Source: JAPLUA01 sp964625855
GTDB taxonomy: Bacteria > Verrucomicrobiota > Verrucomicrobiia > Limisphaerales > UBA8199
Reading direction: 5' to 3'
Assembly: GCA_964625855.1 (NCBI GenBank)
Contig: CAZVFC010000008.1
Coordinates: 166,663 to 230,662 of the forward strand
DNA length: 64,000 nt
Each line of letters starts with the position of its first letter. Positions within the stretch are counted from its first letter, which is position 1. This document shows, in pieces, positions 34,344-42,685 of the stretch. A program made the position numbers and the translations under genes. The notes under the pieces are model-generated. The model saw only the letters and a program-made list of their open reading frames with translations. It was not told where the DNA came from and searched no databases.

Positions 34344-36506
34344 TCATCGCCGCTCTCCGAGTTCTTTCCACAGGAACGTGTAGGCCAGTGCGGACATGAA
34401 GGCGATTTGCTTGTTGTTAGCCGCGCCGGCATGACCGCCCTCCGTGTTCTCGTAGTACAGGACATCGTGGCCCTGTTCCTTCATCCGGGCAACCATCTTG
34501 CGCGCATGGCCCGGGTGCACCCGGTCGTCTCGCGTGGAGGTCATAAACAGCGTCCGTGGATACTTCCTGTCCTTTATCACGTTTTGGTAAGGCGAGTATT
34601 TACTGATCCAAGCCCATTCCTCGGGCTTGTCCGGGTTGCCGTACTCGTCCATCCAGCTTGCGCCGGCGAGCAAGTGGTGAAAGCGGCGCATGTCCAGCAG
34701 CGGCACCTGGCACACGATGGCCTGGAAGAGGTCCGGCCGCTGCGTTAGCATCACCCCCATCAGCAACCCGCCGTTCGAGCCGCCCTGGATGCCGAGGTGC
34801 CTGGGCGAGGTCACCTTGCGGGCGATCAGGTCTTCCGCCACAGCGATGAAATCATCATAGGCGCGTTGGCGGTGTGCCTTCCGGGCCGCCTCGTGCCACT
34901 TGGGACCAAACTCGCCGCCGCCTCGAATATTCGCCAGCACATAGACTCCGCCGCGCGCCAGCCACGCCGAGCCCATCGAGGCGTTGTACATCGGCTGCAT
35001 TGAGATTTCGAATCCCCCATAACCGTAGAGCAACGTCGGGGCGTTGCCATCCAACCGCAGGTCTTTGCGGCTCACCTGAAAATACGGAATCCGGGTTCCG
35101 TCTTTCGACGCGACCTCGTGCTGTGTGATTTCCAGGCCCTGCGCGTCAAAGAAAGCGGGCAGGCTCTTAAGCCTCTCCCGCTCGGACCGGCCGACCGCGC
35201 CCAGATACAGGCTGGTCGGCGTGAGGAAATCGGTGACCGTCATGAAGTAGTCATCGGACTCGTCAGGGTCTATGCCGCTGGCGTTGATTGACCCGAAGGC
35301 TGGCGCCTCCAGCGGCGTGCGCGTCCACTTGCCATCCTCAAACTTGAGGGTGTAGAGCCGGTTCCGAACATTTTCCAGCTCGTTCAGGATCAAGTAGTTC
35401 TTGGTCGGGCTCGAGTCGGCGAGACTCTTGCGTTCACCGGGCTGGAAGAGCGTGGCCAGGTCACGGTCGCCTTTCAGGAAAGCCTCAAAGTTCACAGCCA
35501 GGAGCGATCCCGCCGGATAGGTCCGACCGCTGACGGTCCAGTCCAGCCTCGGCCGCAGCAGCAGTTGGTCCGCGAAGGTGGCAACGCTCGCGTCGTCGGG
35601 CTTTTCGATCTTCACCCATTTGTCGCCGCGTCGGACATAATCCAGGCTGGTGAAGAAGGTCGGTTCGCGCCGGATGAACTCGTAGGTGCGCCCGTGGTCA
35701 TGCACGACGACGGCGCTGACGCTCACATCCTCTTGGCGGCCCTCGAAGACCAGTTCCGCCTGCGCCAGAGGACTCCCGCGCTTCCATTCCTTGACGATTC
35801 GCGGGTAGCCCGAACTCGTGAGCGAGCCGGGGCCAAAGTCGGTCCCAACATAAAGCGCGTCGCGATTGCGCCAGGCCACATCGCTCTTGGCTTCCGGCAG
35901 GTAGAAGCCGTTTTTGACGAATTCCCTGGCCTTGAGGTCGAACTCCCGCACCACCTTGGCATCCGCGCCACCCCGCGAGAGGAACAGCAGGCAGCGGTCG
36001 TAAACCGGATAAAGAACCGCAGCCCCTTTCCAGACCCAGTTCTCCTTCTCTTCGGCGGCCAGCTTGTCCAGATCGAGCACGATTTCCCACGCCGGCTCGG
36101 CCTTCCTGTACTCGGCCAGCGTCGTGCGCCGCCACAAGCCGCGCGGGTTCTTTTCGTCGCGCCAGTAGTTGTAGTACCAAGCGCCGTGTTTGGCCACGTA
36201 GGGAATGCGCTCCTTGGAATCCAGGATCGTCAGCAGCCGCTCCCGGATCGGCGCAAAAACCGGCGAGGCCTCCAGCTCGCGGGTGCTGACGGCGTTCTGC
36301 TCCCGCACCCAGCCCAGCGCCCGCTCGCTCGTGACCGCCTCAAGCCACAAATGTGGATCATCGGCAGTTGAAGTGGCGCCGGCGGAATCCAGCCCGGACG
36401 GTCTGGCGGTGGCGTCACTCCCGCCCAAGGTGTGAGGAGTCACGACCAGCAACGCGGCCAGCCCGCCCAGGCTCACGATTACCCGAAAATGTCGGTGTTC
36501 CATCAT
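34344..36506 (-). CDS. Prolyl oligopeptidase family serine peptidase
   Basis: This 720-residue S9A peptidase has an N-terminal hydrophobic signal segment, a seven-bladed propeller (about residues 60-430) and an alpha/beta hydrolase C-terminus. The catalytic Ser lies in QGGSNGGLLMG, the Asp in STRDDRVHPGHA and the His in EGGHAGA. YGYGGFEISMQP is a typical oxyanion-side block. It would cleave short peptides after proline in the periplasm. ATGs at 36503 and 36506 are equivalent, and an AAGAG lies upstream of the latter. Confidence 0.93.
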   Translation of the reverse strand: MMEHRHFRVIVSLGGLAALLVVTPHTLGGSDATARPSGLDSAGATSTADDPHLWLEAVTSERALGWVREQNAVSTRELEASPVFAPIRERLLTILDSKERIPYVAKHGAWYYNYWRDEKNPRGLWRRTTLAEYRKAEPAWEIVLDLDKLAAEEKENWVWKGAAVLYPVYDRCLLFLSRGGADAKVVREFDLKAREFVKNGFYLPEAKSDVAWRNRDALYVGTDFGPGSLTSSGYPRIVKEWKRGSPLAQAELVFEGRQEDVSVSAVVVHDHGRTYEFIRREPTFFTSLDYVRRGDKWVKIEKPDDASVATFADQLLLRPRLDWTVSGRTYPAGSLLAVNFEAFLKGDRDLATLFQPGERKSLADSSPTKNYLILNELENVRNRLYTLKFEDGKWTRTPLEAPAFGSINASGIDPDESDDYFMTVTDFLTPTSLYLGAVGRSERERLKSLPAFFDAQGLEITQHEVASKDGTRIPYFQVSRKDLRLDGNAPTLLYGYGGFEISMQPMYNASMGSAWLARGGVYVLANIRGGGEFGPKWHEAARKAHRQRAYDDFIAVAEDLIARKVTSPRHLGIQGGSNGGLLMGVMLTQRPDLFQAIVCQVPLLDMRRFHHLLAGASWMDEYGNPDKPEEWAWISKYSPYQNVIKDRKYPRTLFMTSTRDDRVHPGHARKMVARMKEQGHDVLYYENTEGGHAGAANNKQIAFMSALAYTFLWKELGERR

Positions 36507-36841
36507 ACGAGTCTCTTGATCAACAACCACCGTGCCACTTCCCGCCGAAAAAGAAAGCCGTATCCGAGCGACGGCCCGGCCTGTGTCAAACTCGGGACAC
36601 CTGACCGGCGTCTGTTCCGGCCCAAGCGCGGGCGCTTCGGCGAAACGTCCCCGCCAACCCCAGCCGGCAATTGAGAGATCGTTACAGCCTTGCTGGAGTG
36701 CTCAAGGCTGGGTATTCGCCTTGCCCGGGCTGGCGGATAGGCCCCACGCTTTGTCAGTGCAGCATTACTGGCCATTGTCACCGGCAGGCAGGTCGGAGCT
36801 GAGCTCAAGCAGATTTCCCTGCCGGCAGGCTGCCTTCTCTC
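36507..36841. other. Intergenic stretch with a short palindrome
   Basis: No gene is seen. A 12-bp palindrome CCTGCCGGCAGG at 36818-36829 lies just beyond the 3' end of the secretin-N-like gene and may be part of its terminator. Confidence 0.35.
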
Positions 36842-38191
36842 TTACTTCTTTGGCCGCACCCGGTCATCAACCCTTCGCCCATTGCGGCTGTGGGACTCCC
36901 CGATCCATCCCAGGCGAATGCGGCGGTCATCCACCGGGATAATTGCCAGATTGTTCAGGGTCATGGTGGTCTCGATGGCGTAGAGCAACTCGCTCCGGGT
37001 CACGGGTGTTTCAACCTGAAAGTGGATTGGGACCCGGTCGAAGTTCGTTGACGCCACGGCCGTCTTGTCCGCCAGGCGGGCGTAAAGCTCGAGCAACCGC
37101 TGAGGCGAACGTTTATTCGGCTGCGGGATATGCATGAAATCATATACAGTCCTTCTCAGTCGCTCGAATTCCTGCTCCAGGCGCTCCATGTCATTCAGGG
37201 GCTTTGAAGGGCTGGGCACTCCCGCGGGCCGCGGAATGCCCATTGCCGGCACCTTCTTCGGATCGAATAGCTTTGCGCCTGGATCGGGTTGGGGGGCGTT
37301 GGTCCTTACGGATGCCCGTTGTGCCATGGGCACTACTTGCACCAACTTTTCGCCATCGTCCACCACGGAAATGCCGTTCAGCTCCAGGACGGTCGAGATC
37401 GCGTAAACGGCGTCTTCTCGGGTCAAGGACGACGCCGAGCGCAAGTAAACCACCGGTAGGGGGAGGCTTGCCGGGCGCAAAATCGTCCGCTGACTGAGGG
37501 CAGCGTAGATAGACAGGACTTGGTTCAGGTCCGCCCCGCGAAAATCCAGGCTCCCAGCGGGCATCCTCTCTGCGCCCGGCTCCGATTTGGGGGCACGGGT
37601 CTTTGCTTGTGCTCGTTGCGCTGCTGGCACCGCCTGCACGAACTTCTCCCCATCGTCCAGCAGGCAGATGCCATTGAGCGCCAACACGGTTTCTAGTGCA
37701 TACGCACCTTCCTGCATGGTCAGCCCGCCTTTGGTGGTCAAGCGCACCCGGAGTCGCGGAAGGGTTGCCGGGCGCAGAACCGTCCGCCCTCTCATCAGCG
37801 CATAGATCTCCAGGACCTGCGACCCGTCAGCACCGAAGAAGTCTATCATTCCCTGCGGAAGTGCCTCCCGGTCCTTCAACAGCGCAAGCTCAACGCCGCG
37901 CAGAGGCGCATTGGTCATGGAATCCCGCGCCCCCTTGGGAAAGACGCGGACAAAGTGGGGACCATCCTGAACGACCTCCAAGCCCTTCTCGGCAAACGCT
38001 CCTTCAATAGCTGCAATCGCCTTATTCGTGTCGCCCAGCGAATCGGGAACGATCGAGTCCGGCAGAGCTGGCAATGACGCGGGCGCCAGTATGGTCTTGC
38101 CAGTCAGACGCCCGTAAACTTCCAGCGCTTCTGCCCCGGCCACGAGCGGCGCCAGGAGAACAATGAGTGCGAGAATATGGGTTCTATTCAT
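36842..38191 (-). CDS. Exported protein with four tandem secretin-N-like repeats
   Basis: This 449-residue product has a signal peptide (MNRTHILALIVLLAPLVAGA). About four repeats of 70-85 residues follow, clearest in LNQVLSIYAALSQRTILRP...LPVVYLRS...LTREDAVYAISTVLELNGISVVDDGEKLVQVVP. The layout resembles the N1-type domains of GspD/PilQ secretins, but no secretin pore domain follows. A helical linker (about residues 335-360) separates repeats three and four. It lies 89 bp downstream of the HEAT gene on the same strand. The function is unknown; a periplasmic ring or adaptor is one possibility. Confidence 0.65.
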   Translation of the reverse strand: MNRTHILALIVLLAPLVAGAEALEVYGRLTGKTILAPASLPALPDSIVPDSLGDTNKAIAAIEGAFAEKGLEVVQDGPHFVRVFPKGARDSMTNAPLRGVELALLKDREALPQGMIDFFGADGSQVLEIYALMRGRTVLRPATLPRLRVRLTTKGGLTMQEGAYALETVLALNGICLLDDGEKFVQAVPAAQRAQAKTRAPKSEPGAERMPAGSLDFRGADLNQVLSIYAALSQRTILRPASLPLPVVYLRSASSLTREDAVYAISTVLELNGISVVDDGEKLVQVVPMAQRASVRTNAPQPDPGAKLFDPKKVPAMGIPRPAGVPSPSKPLNDMERLEQEFERLRRTVYDFMHIPQPNKRSPQRLLELYARLADKTAVASTNFDRVPIHFQVETPVTRSELLYAIETTMTLNNLAIIPVDDRRIRLGWIGESHSRNGRRVDDRVRPKK

Positions 38192-38280
38192 AATAAGCGA
38201 CCCGGCATTGCCCAGGCGGGCTGCAGCGCGCCACGCTCCTCGCCTGAGGGTTCACATAGGTCATTCCAGCCACGCGCGTC

Positions 38281-39093
38281 TTACCTGAACATCAGGTTGG
38301 TGTCGTCCTTCCCCCCAGGCAAGTCATTCGTTGCGGACCGACCAAAGTCGCCCAGCAACATCGGAGGCGCGTCGGCTCCCAGGCTGAGCTGTGTCGGCTT
38401 GGGTTTTGCCGATTCCCAGAGGGAACCCGTGTCGAGAAAGGAGCTGGGAGGCTGCAGCTCGGTCATCGGCGGCTCCGGTCGCGTTGAGCGGCTGGCAGTC
38501 AATGACTTCTCAATGTCTCGATACCGCGCTTGCTCCATGGCGTCCCTGAGGTTTCGAGCGTAGCTTGCCGCGAACTTCCCGACTACGGGGTCGGTTTTCA
38601 GCCTGTCCATCACCGGAAGCACTACCGAAGGCTCGGCTTCGACTAAACGCAGAGTGCTAAGCGCTCCCGACCTTTGGTTCCAATGCTCCGTTGGATCTTG
38701 AAGGATGGCCAGGAGGTCGGGAGTTGCCTGACGCCCGTCCCGGCCGAGGTTCTGTAGAGCCCACATCGCTCGATCCTTGCGGTCGAACTGGGATCTCCCG
38801 ATAGGTATCGCCCGGTACAGCGAGCGCGGCGCTTTGGCAAACCACATGCGATCCCATTTGGTTCCCGCGTGCAGCATCTTCCGCAACGTGGGCACGGCCC
38901 CTTTGCCAATCGCAATGACCGCCAGACTCACCGCCGCCCGGTTGGTTTCATAATCCCCGCTCCTGAGCCATTGGGTCACGCTCCGGCCGCAAAATACCGG
39001 CTCGGGTTTATGGCGGCTGGCCAGCATAGTGCCCAGGACAGCCAGCAGCAGCGCCAGAGCGCCTATGAGCGCCAGGATTTGAGTCCTATTCAT
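38281..39093 (-). CDS. Membrane-anchored HEAT-repeat-like protein
   Basis: The 270-residue product begins MNRTQILALIGALALLL, a membrane anchor or signal nearly identical to the leader of the next gene. Residues 45-200 look like HEAT helices (AAVSLAVIAIGKGAVPTLRKML, DRKDRAMWALQNLGRD, SGALSTLRLVEAEPSVVLPVM). The C-terminal 70 residues are Pro/Ser-rich and probably disordered. The start at 39093 is 14 bp after the preceding gene's stop. The function is unknown. Confidence 0.6.
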   Translation of the reverse strand: MNRTQILALIGALALLLAVLGTMLASRHKPEPVFCGRSVTQWLRSGDYETNRAAVSLAVIAIGKGAVPTLRKMLHAGTKWDRMWFAKAPRSLYRAIPIGRSQFDRKDRAMWALQNLGRDGRQATPDLLAILQDPTEHWNQRSGALSTLRLVEAEPSVVLPVMDRLKTDPVVGKFAASYARNLRDAMEQARYRDIEKSLTASRSTRPEPPMTELQPPSSFLDTGSLWESAKPKPTQLSLGADAPPMLLGDFGRSATNDLPGGKDDTNLMFR

Positions 39094-39107
39094 GCTGAAC
39101 GTGCGGC

Positions 39108-40592
39108 TCACCTGGCATCCCCCTTGGCCACCTCCTCTGCCGATGGCCATTTGGTGGCCAACATGGACCTGCTGTCTCCAGCCCCAGCAGTGCGTGTGTC
39201 AGTGATTGTAGTGGGGCCGGGAAGCTTCGGTATGAAGCAGGTCGGGGGGATGCTCCTGGCCCACTTCTTCAGACTCAGGCAGTAGCGGGAATAGTGCAGC
39301 AGCTCAGGCTTGCCGCGTGGCGCCGGACGATAGGTGTCCAGCTCCGCCGCCGACGGGACCAAGACGCCGTCAAACTCCCGGGTACCCGTTACCCGGAACA
39401 CGATATTCGTGAAGCCGGCATCAAACGGCGGTTCTCTCTTGGCATCCTGAAAGGGCGGCCCAGTTTTGACTTCGCCGTCATCCCGGCAGATGACGCGCAC
39501 GGGCAGATACGGAAACGCCTCCTGGAGCGTCCATTGGGCGGGGATTGTGAAGGGCCTGGGGAAATAGTCGTCGTTCTCAAACAGGCCGATGGTCAGGGGC
39601 GGTTCGATCAGCTCGTTTGTCACACTGCGGAGGTAATCGCCGGAAGCGAACATCAGCCAGACGGGGCCCATCTCGTGGGCGAACAGGCTGTAAACCACGC
39701 GCTGGTGGCGGTAAACCCAGCCGGTCGCTACATTAGGTCCGCCCCGCACGCCAGGTCCGTTCTGGGGGCCGGACAAGTTCAACGCGCTCAGGAAATAGAG
39801 CGTCTTTCCGTCAAACCCGGCCTCGTGATACCGGGCTGCGCCCTCCCTTCTGGGTTCAAGGCGCATCAGGTAACAGGAGTTGCTGACGACCACGCTAAAC
39901 TTCATCGTGTTGCTCACCACAGGCTTGAATCCAGGGTGCGTTTTGAGGGCATCCACCGCCCAGAAATTATGGTAATCCACGCTGCCCTCCGCCACGAATT
40001 GTGTGCTGGCAGTTTTTGAGGATCGGGAGGCTTTCGGCTGGGACACCCCCGCCGCCTCTTGCGCCTTCACGAGATTGGTGTCGAACGCCTCGGCCAGTTG
40101 TTTGAGCTTCTCAATCGGCGCGCTGGGGCTCTCGATGTCAACCAGGTAGCTTCCCCTGCGAAAGGCAATATTGGTGTGCATCCCATGTCGCCGGTAGAAA
40201 CGGACCTCCTCGCCAACCTTGGGCAGGCCGCCGGGCGACTCCTTCGTATCTTTGTCACGTCCCCAGTCTTCTCCGATGTCCTTCATGCTCCGGTAGCGAT
40301 TGACCCATATCAGAACACCGCTCGAGCCACACTGGTAGCGGAAGACTGCCTGGGCTTGGCAACCTCGCTTCCCCACGACGTTGTGCGCCGCCTGAAGCCA
40401 CCCCTTGCCTTCGTTGCAGATCTCGTTGGTCGGGCTCAACTCGTCAACCAGCACGACGACATGATTCGAGGTCCAGCCTGGTCCAAGCTGTGACAGGGAG
40501 GGGGCAATCTGGTCGAGCCCAACGGGTTGCTCCGCACGGGAGCTTCCTGCTACGAGCAGCACTCCAACCAGCATGGCAAAGGTCTTTCTCAT
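39108..40592 (-). CDS. Exported protein of unknown function
   Basis: The 494-residue product starts at 40592 with a signal peptide (RKTFAMLVGVLLVAGSSRA). I do not recognise a family. The body is mixed alpha/beta with no membrane helix, and the last 60 residues or so, after ELLHYSRYCLSLKKW, look disordered. It is the first gene of a minus-strand unit with the HEAT-like and secretin-N-like genes. The frame is open to 40778 but the upstream residues look non-coding. Confidence 0.55.
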   Translation of the reverse strand: MRKTFAMLVGVLLVAGSSRAEQPVGLDQIAPSLSQLGPGWTSNHVVVLVDELSPTNEICNEGKGWLQAAHNVVGKRGCQAQAVFRYQCGSSGVLIWVNRYRSMKDIGEDWGRDKDTKESPGGLPKVGEEVRFYRRHGMHTNIAFRRGSYLVDIESPSAPIEKLKQLAEAFDTNLVKAQEAAGVSQPKASRSSKTASTQFVAEGSVDYHNFWAVDALKTHPGFKPVVSNTMKFSVVVSNSCYLMRLEPRREGAARYHEAGFDGKTLYFLSALNLSGPQNGPGVRGGPNVATGWVYRHQRVVYSLFAHEMGPVWLMFASGDYLRSVTNELIEPPLTIGLFENDDYFPRPFTIPAQWTLQEAFPYLPVRVICRDDGEVKTGPPFQDAKREPPFDAGFTNIVFRVTGTREFDGVLVPSAAELDTYRPAPRGKPELLHYSRYCLSLKKWARSIPPTCFIPKLPGPTTITDTRTAGAGDSRSMLATKWPSAEEVAKGDAR

Positions 40593-41381
40593 AAAGGCTT
40601 CCCTACGTAACCCGTCGAGGCTCTGCCAGCCGTCCGCGAGGGGCAATGATAAAAAAGACCTGGTCTCGCACTTCTCTGTCATCCCGGAGTCCGGGTCGCA
40701 CCGCTCAGAAAACCCTGCCGATCCACCTCGCCCAGGAAAATGGACGCTCGCCGATTTCCGCGGCTCATGACAGGGCACATCGCGCCGGGCTATTGAAGGC
40801 GCAATCGCCGTGGCCTGGCGCCAGGCTGGCCGTCACCGGCTCAGGCGGTCAAACCCAATGTAAAGGCTTGACCCCTGCTTCGCGCCCCAGACAGGCCCCA
40901 GACACGCCCAAGACAGTACCTGGCTAAATAGAAAATGTATTAAGCCAGGTACTGTCTTGGGCGTGTCTGGGGCCTGTCTCCAGCCGCTGGCTGCGCCACG
41001 GCCTGTCCACCCAACCTGCTCCACGCAAAGGCCGCAGGCGCTCCGCAACCAGCGCATGCCCTCCACCAGATGGGCAAGGAGGCGGCCAAAGCGGGGCCTG
41101 GGATGCCCGGGAAGGGTCGCATGTGACAAACCGGCTATAAGCCGAACCGCCCCTGCCGCAGATGCAGTACGGGCAACGGAGGAGGATTCCAAACCGAAGC
41201 GGGTGTCTTGGAACAGGGCAATTTGGACCCCTGCCTGCAGAGGCACCCGCGGCCTGGCCAGACCGTGCGCAACCACAACCAATTAGAGAAAGCGGCCTCT
41301 CGAAGGCAGACGGTATAGCGGCAGGTTCTGTTTGAATCGGTCCTCGTTGCCGCCCGACTTAAACGGTTGCGCGGGTGAGCT
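40593..41381. other. Long intergenic region with a giant hairpin
   Basis: Nearly 800 bp without a credible gene. Its centre is the 37-bp-stem hairpin at 40889-40979, built partly from 11-bp units. I see nothing else I can name. Confidence 0.5.
40884..40979. repeat. Perfect 37-bp-stem hairpin made of an 11-bp array
   Basis: The arms 40889-40925 and 40943-40979 are exact reverse complements over 37 bp, with a 17-nt AT-rich loop. The left arm is also a tandem array with units at 40884, 40895 and 40906 (GCCCCAGACAG, GCCCCAGACAC, GCCCAAGACAG). The right arm mirrors it. Confidence 0.9.
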
Positions 41382-41813
41382 TCAAAGTCTGTCCAGGGCC
41401 GGTTCGCTTCTGACCCCTTTCCTGTATTCAAGCCAAACCGCTGGGAACTCGTAGCTCTTACCTTTCTGAAGGGTGCGAGCGAAATCCGCAACCAGCCTCA
41501 CGGTGGCCTCGCTGACGATAGGGGATCGCCCGCCAGTGGCCCGATGTTCGGCTTCGGCGGCACGCTTGCCTTGACGGTGCTCCCCAAACGCTATCCGTTC
41601 CCCATCCTCTTTCCTCAAGTCTACCACCACCAGCAAACCAGCCTCTGGCAGGTTTTCAATAGTTACTCGCTCAACGAGCGCACGGAACGACGGCGCTTGC
41701 TCCAGTTCTGCGGCGGAAAGGAACCTGCGTGAGTTGGTTGAGCACGCGCCCGCAAGCATGACGCTCGCGCCAATCAGAATTGTCCCCACTCTAGCGAATT
41801 TGGTTGCTTTCAT
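41382..41813 (-). CDS. Small lipoprotein of unknown function
   Basis: The 143-residue product has a lipoprotein signal ending LAGAC (Cys24). The mature part is short and charged (LLVVVDLRKEDGERIAFGEH, then VRLVADFARTLQKGKSYEFP), and I do not recognise a family. Its ATG overlaps the stop codon of a truncated RAYT transposase gene (ATGA). It may therefore borrow that gene's transcription and translation signals. Confidence 0.6.
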   Translation of the reverse strand: MKATKFARVGTILIGASVMLAGACSTNSRRFLSAAELEQAPSFRALVERVTIENLPEAGLLVVVDLRKEDGERIAFGEHRQGKRAAEAEHRATGGRSPIVSEATVRLVADFARTLQKGKSYEFPAVWLEYRKGVRSEPALDRL

Positions 41814-41962
41814 TTCAGGATCCCTGGCTCCTTGATTTCTCGTTCTCTCCATTGACCGGACGGCTTCAAATCCTCATCCCGGAAGATATCCGCACGCTGA
41901 TCCCCGCGGTTCATGATGTGATACATGGCCCCAGGATACTCAAGGCGCAGCTTGCGCGACAT
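41810..41962 (-). pseudogene. Truncated RAYT (REP-associated tyrosine transposase) N-terminus
   Basis: A 50-codon frame begins MSRKLRLEYPGAMYHIMNRG and continues DQRADIFRDED, the diagnostic N-terminus of RAYT/TnpA-REP transposases of the HUH (Y1) superfamily. After about 31 residues the similarity ends and the frame runs into unrelated sequence before a stop. The HxH motif and the catalytic Tyr are therefore absent and the protein cannot transpose. RAYTs mobilise REP-type palindromes, and several palindromic families occur in this window. A causal link here is inference. Confidence 0.8.
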
Positions 41963-42056
41963 GGCCAACCCTTACCAGTGCGCCCCGGAAGTGTCAATAG
42001 TGAGTAGCCCACCGGCGGCGCGGGTGGAAGCACCTGCTTGTTTCGGCTGGTGTCGT

Positions 42057-42084
42057 TTGACTTTCCTTTTGGATTCGTTATGAT
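42057..42084 (+). promoter_or_regulatory. Sigma-70-like promoter of the toxin-antitoxin pair
   Basis: TTGACT (42057-42062), a 16-bp spacer and TATGAT (42079-42084) form a near-consensus promoter. The -10 box ends six bases before the antitoxin ATG at 42091, so the transcript would start at or very near the start codon (leaderless or nearly so). Confidence 0.6.
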
Positions 42085-42090
42085 ACCACC

Positions 42091-42342
42091 ATGAGCAAGA
42101 CGATCCAGGTGAAGGGCGCCACCCGGGAGCTGCGCCAGCGTTTGGAGTCGAGCGCCGAGAGGAACTTCCGCTCCCTCAACCAAGAGGCGCTGGCCCGGCT
42201 GGAGTTCAGCTTCGATGTCGAGGACGCCCTGCAGTCCAAAGTCCATCAGCAATGGATAGACGACGCGATGGCGGGGACCTTCAGGCCCGGGAGTATTGAC
42301 CGGCTCAAGCAAATCGCGGCCAGGGCCAAGGCGCGCGCATGA
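42091..42342 (+). CDS. Antitoxin, ribbon-helix-helix type
   Basis: This 83-residue protein has a short N-terminal segment (SKTIQVKGATRELRQRLESSAERNFRSLNQEALARLE) like FitA/Arc-type ribbon-helix-helix antitoxins. Such proteins bind DNA as dimers and mask the toxin with the C-terminal part. The stop overlaps the toxin start (ATGA). It probably represses its own promoter. Confidence 0.8.
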   Translation: MSKTIQVKGATRELRQRLESSAERNFRSLNQEALARLEFSFDVEDALQSKVHQQWIDDAMAGTFRPGSIDRLKQIAARAKARA

Positions 42343-42650
42343 AGCTGGTATTCGGCAGCCGCTTCGAGCAGGACGTCGCCGAATTAGTTACTCGCTTTGC
42401 TGCGGAAGCCTCGCAGGAGGTGGCCACTGAGTTCGAGAAAAACACCTGCGCGCTGGTTCGGCTCCTTTTGAAGAACCCGGACCCGGGCCGGCTGCGCAAA
42501 GACCTGAAGCCCGCGGGCATACGAACCTTCCGCGTCCACGGCTTCGACCGTTACCTGCTCTTTTACCAGGTGCGCGGCGAGGAGTTGATTCTGCTCCGCC
42601 TTCGCTACGGTGGGATGAACCTGCAAGCGTTATTCCTGCATCTGGACTGA
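42339..42650 (+). CDS. RelE/ParE-type toxin
   Basis: This 103-residue toxin has the family pattern FEQDVAELVTRFAAEASQEVATEFEKN and the C-terminal RTFRVHGFDRYLLFYQVRGEELILLRLRYGG. RelE members cleave mRNA on the ribosome and ParE members inhibit gyrase. This sequence does not decide between them. It is translationally coupled to the antitoxin. Confidence 0.85.
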   Translation: MKLVFGSRFEQDVAELVTRFAAEASQEVATEFEKNTCALVRLLLKNPDPGRLRKDLKPAGIRTFRVHGFDRYLLFYQVRGEELILLRLRYGGMNLQALFLHLD

Positions 42651-42685
42651 GCCCCGGCTCCAGCCGGTACGTTCTAACACATGCC

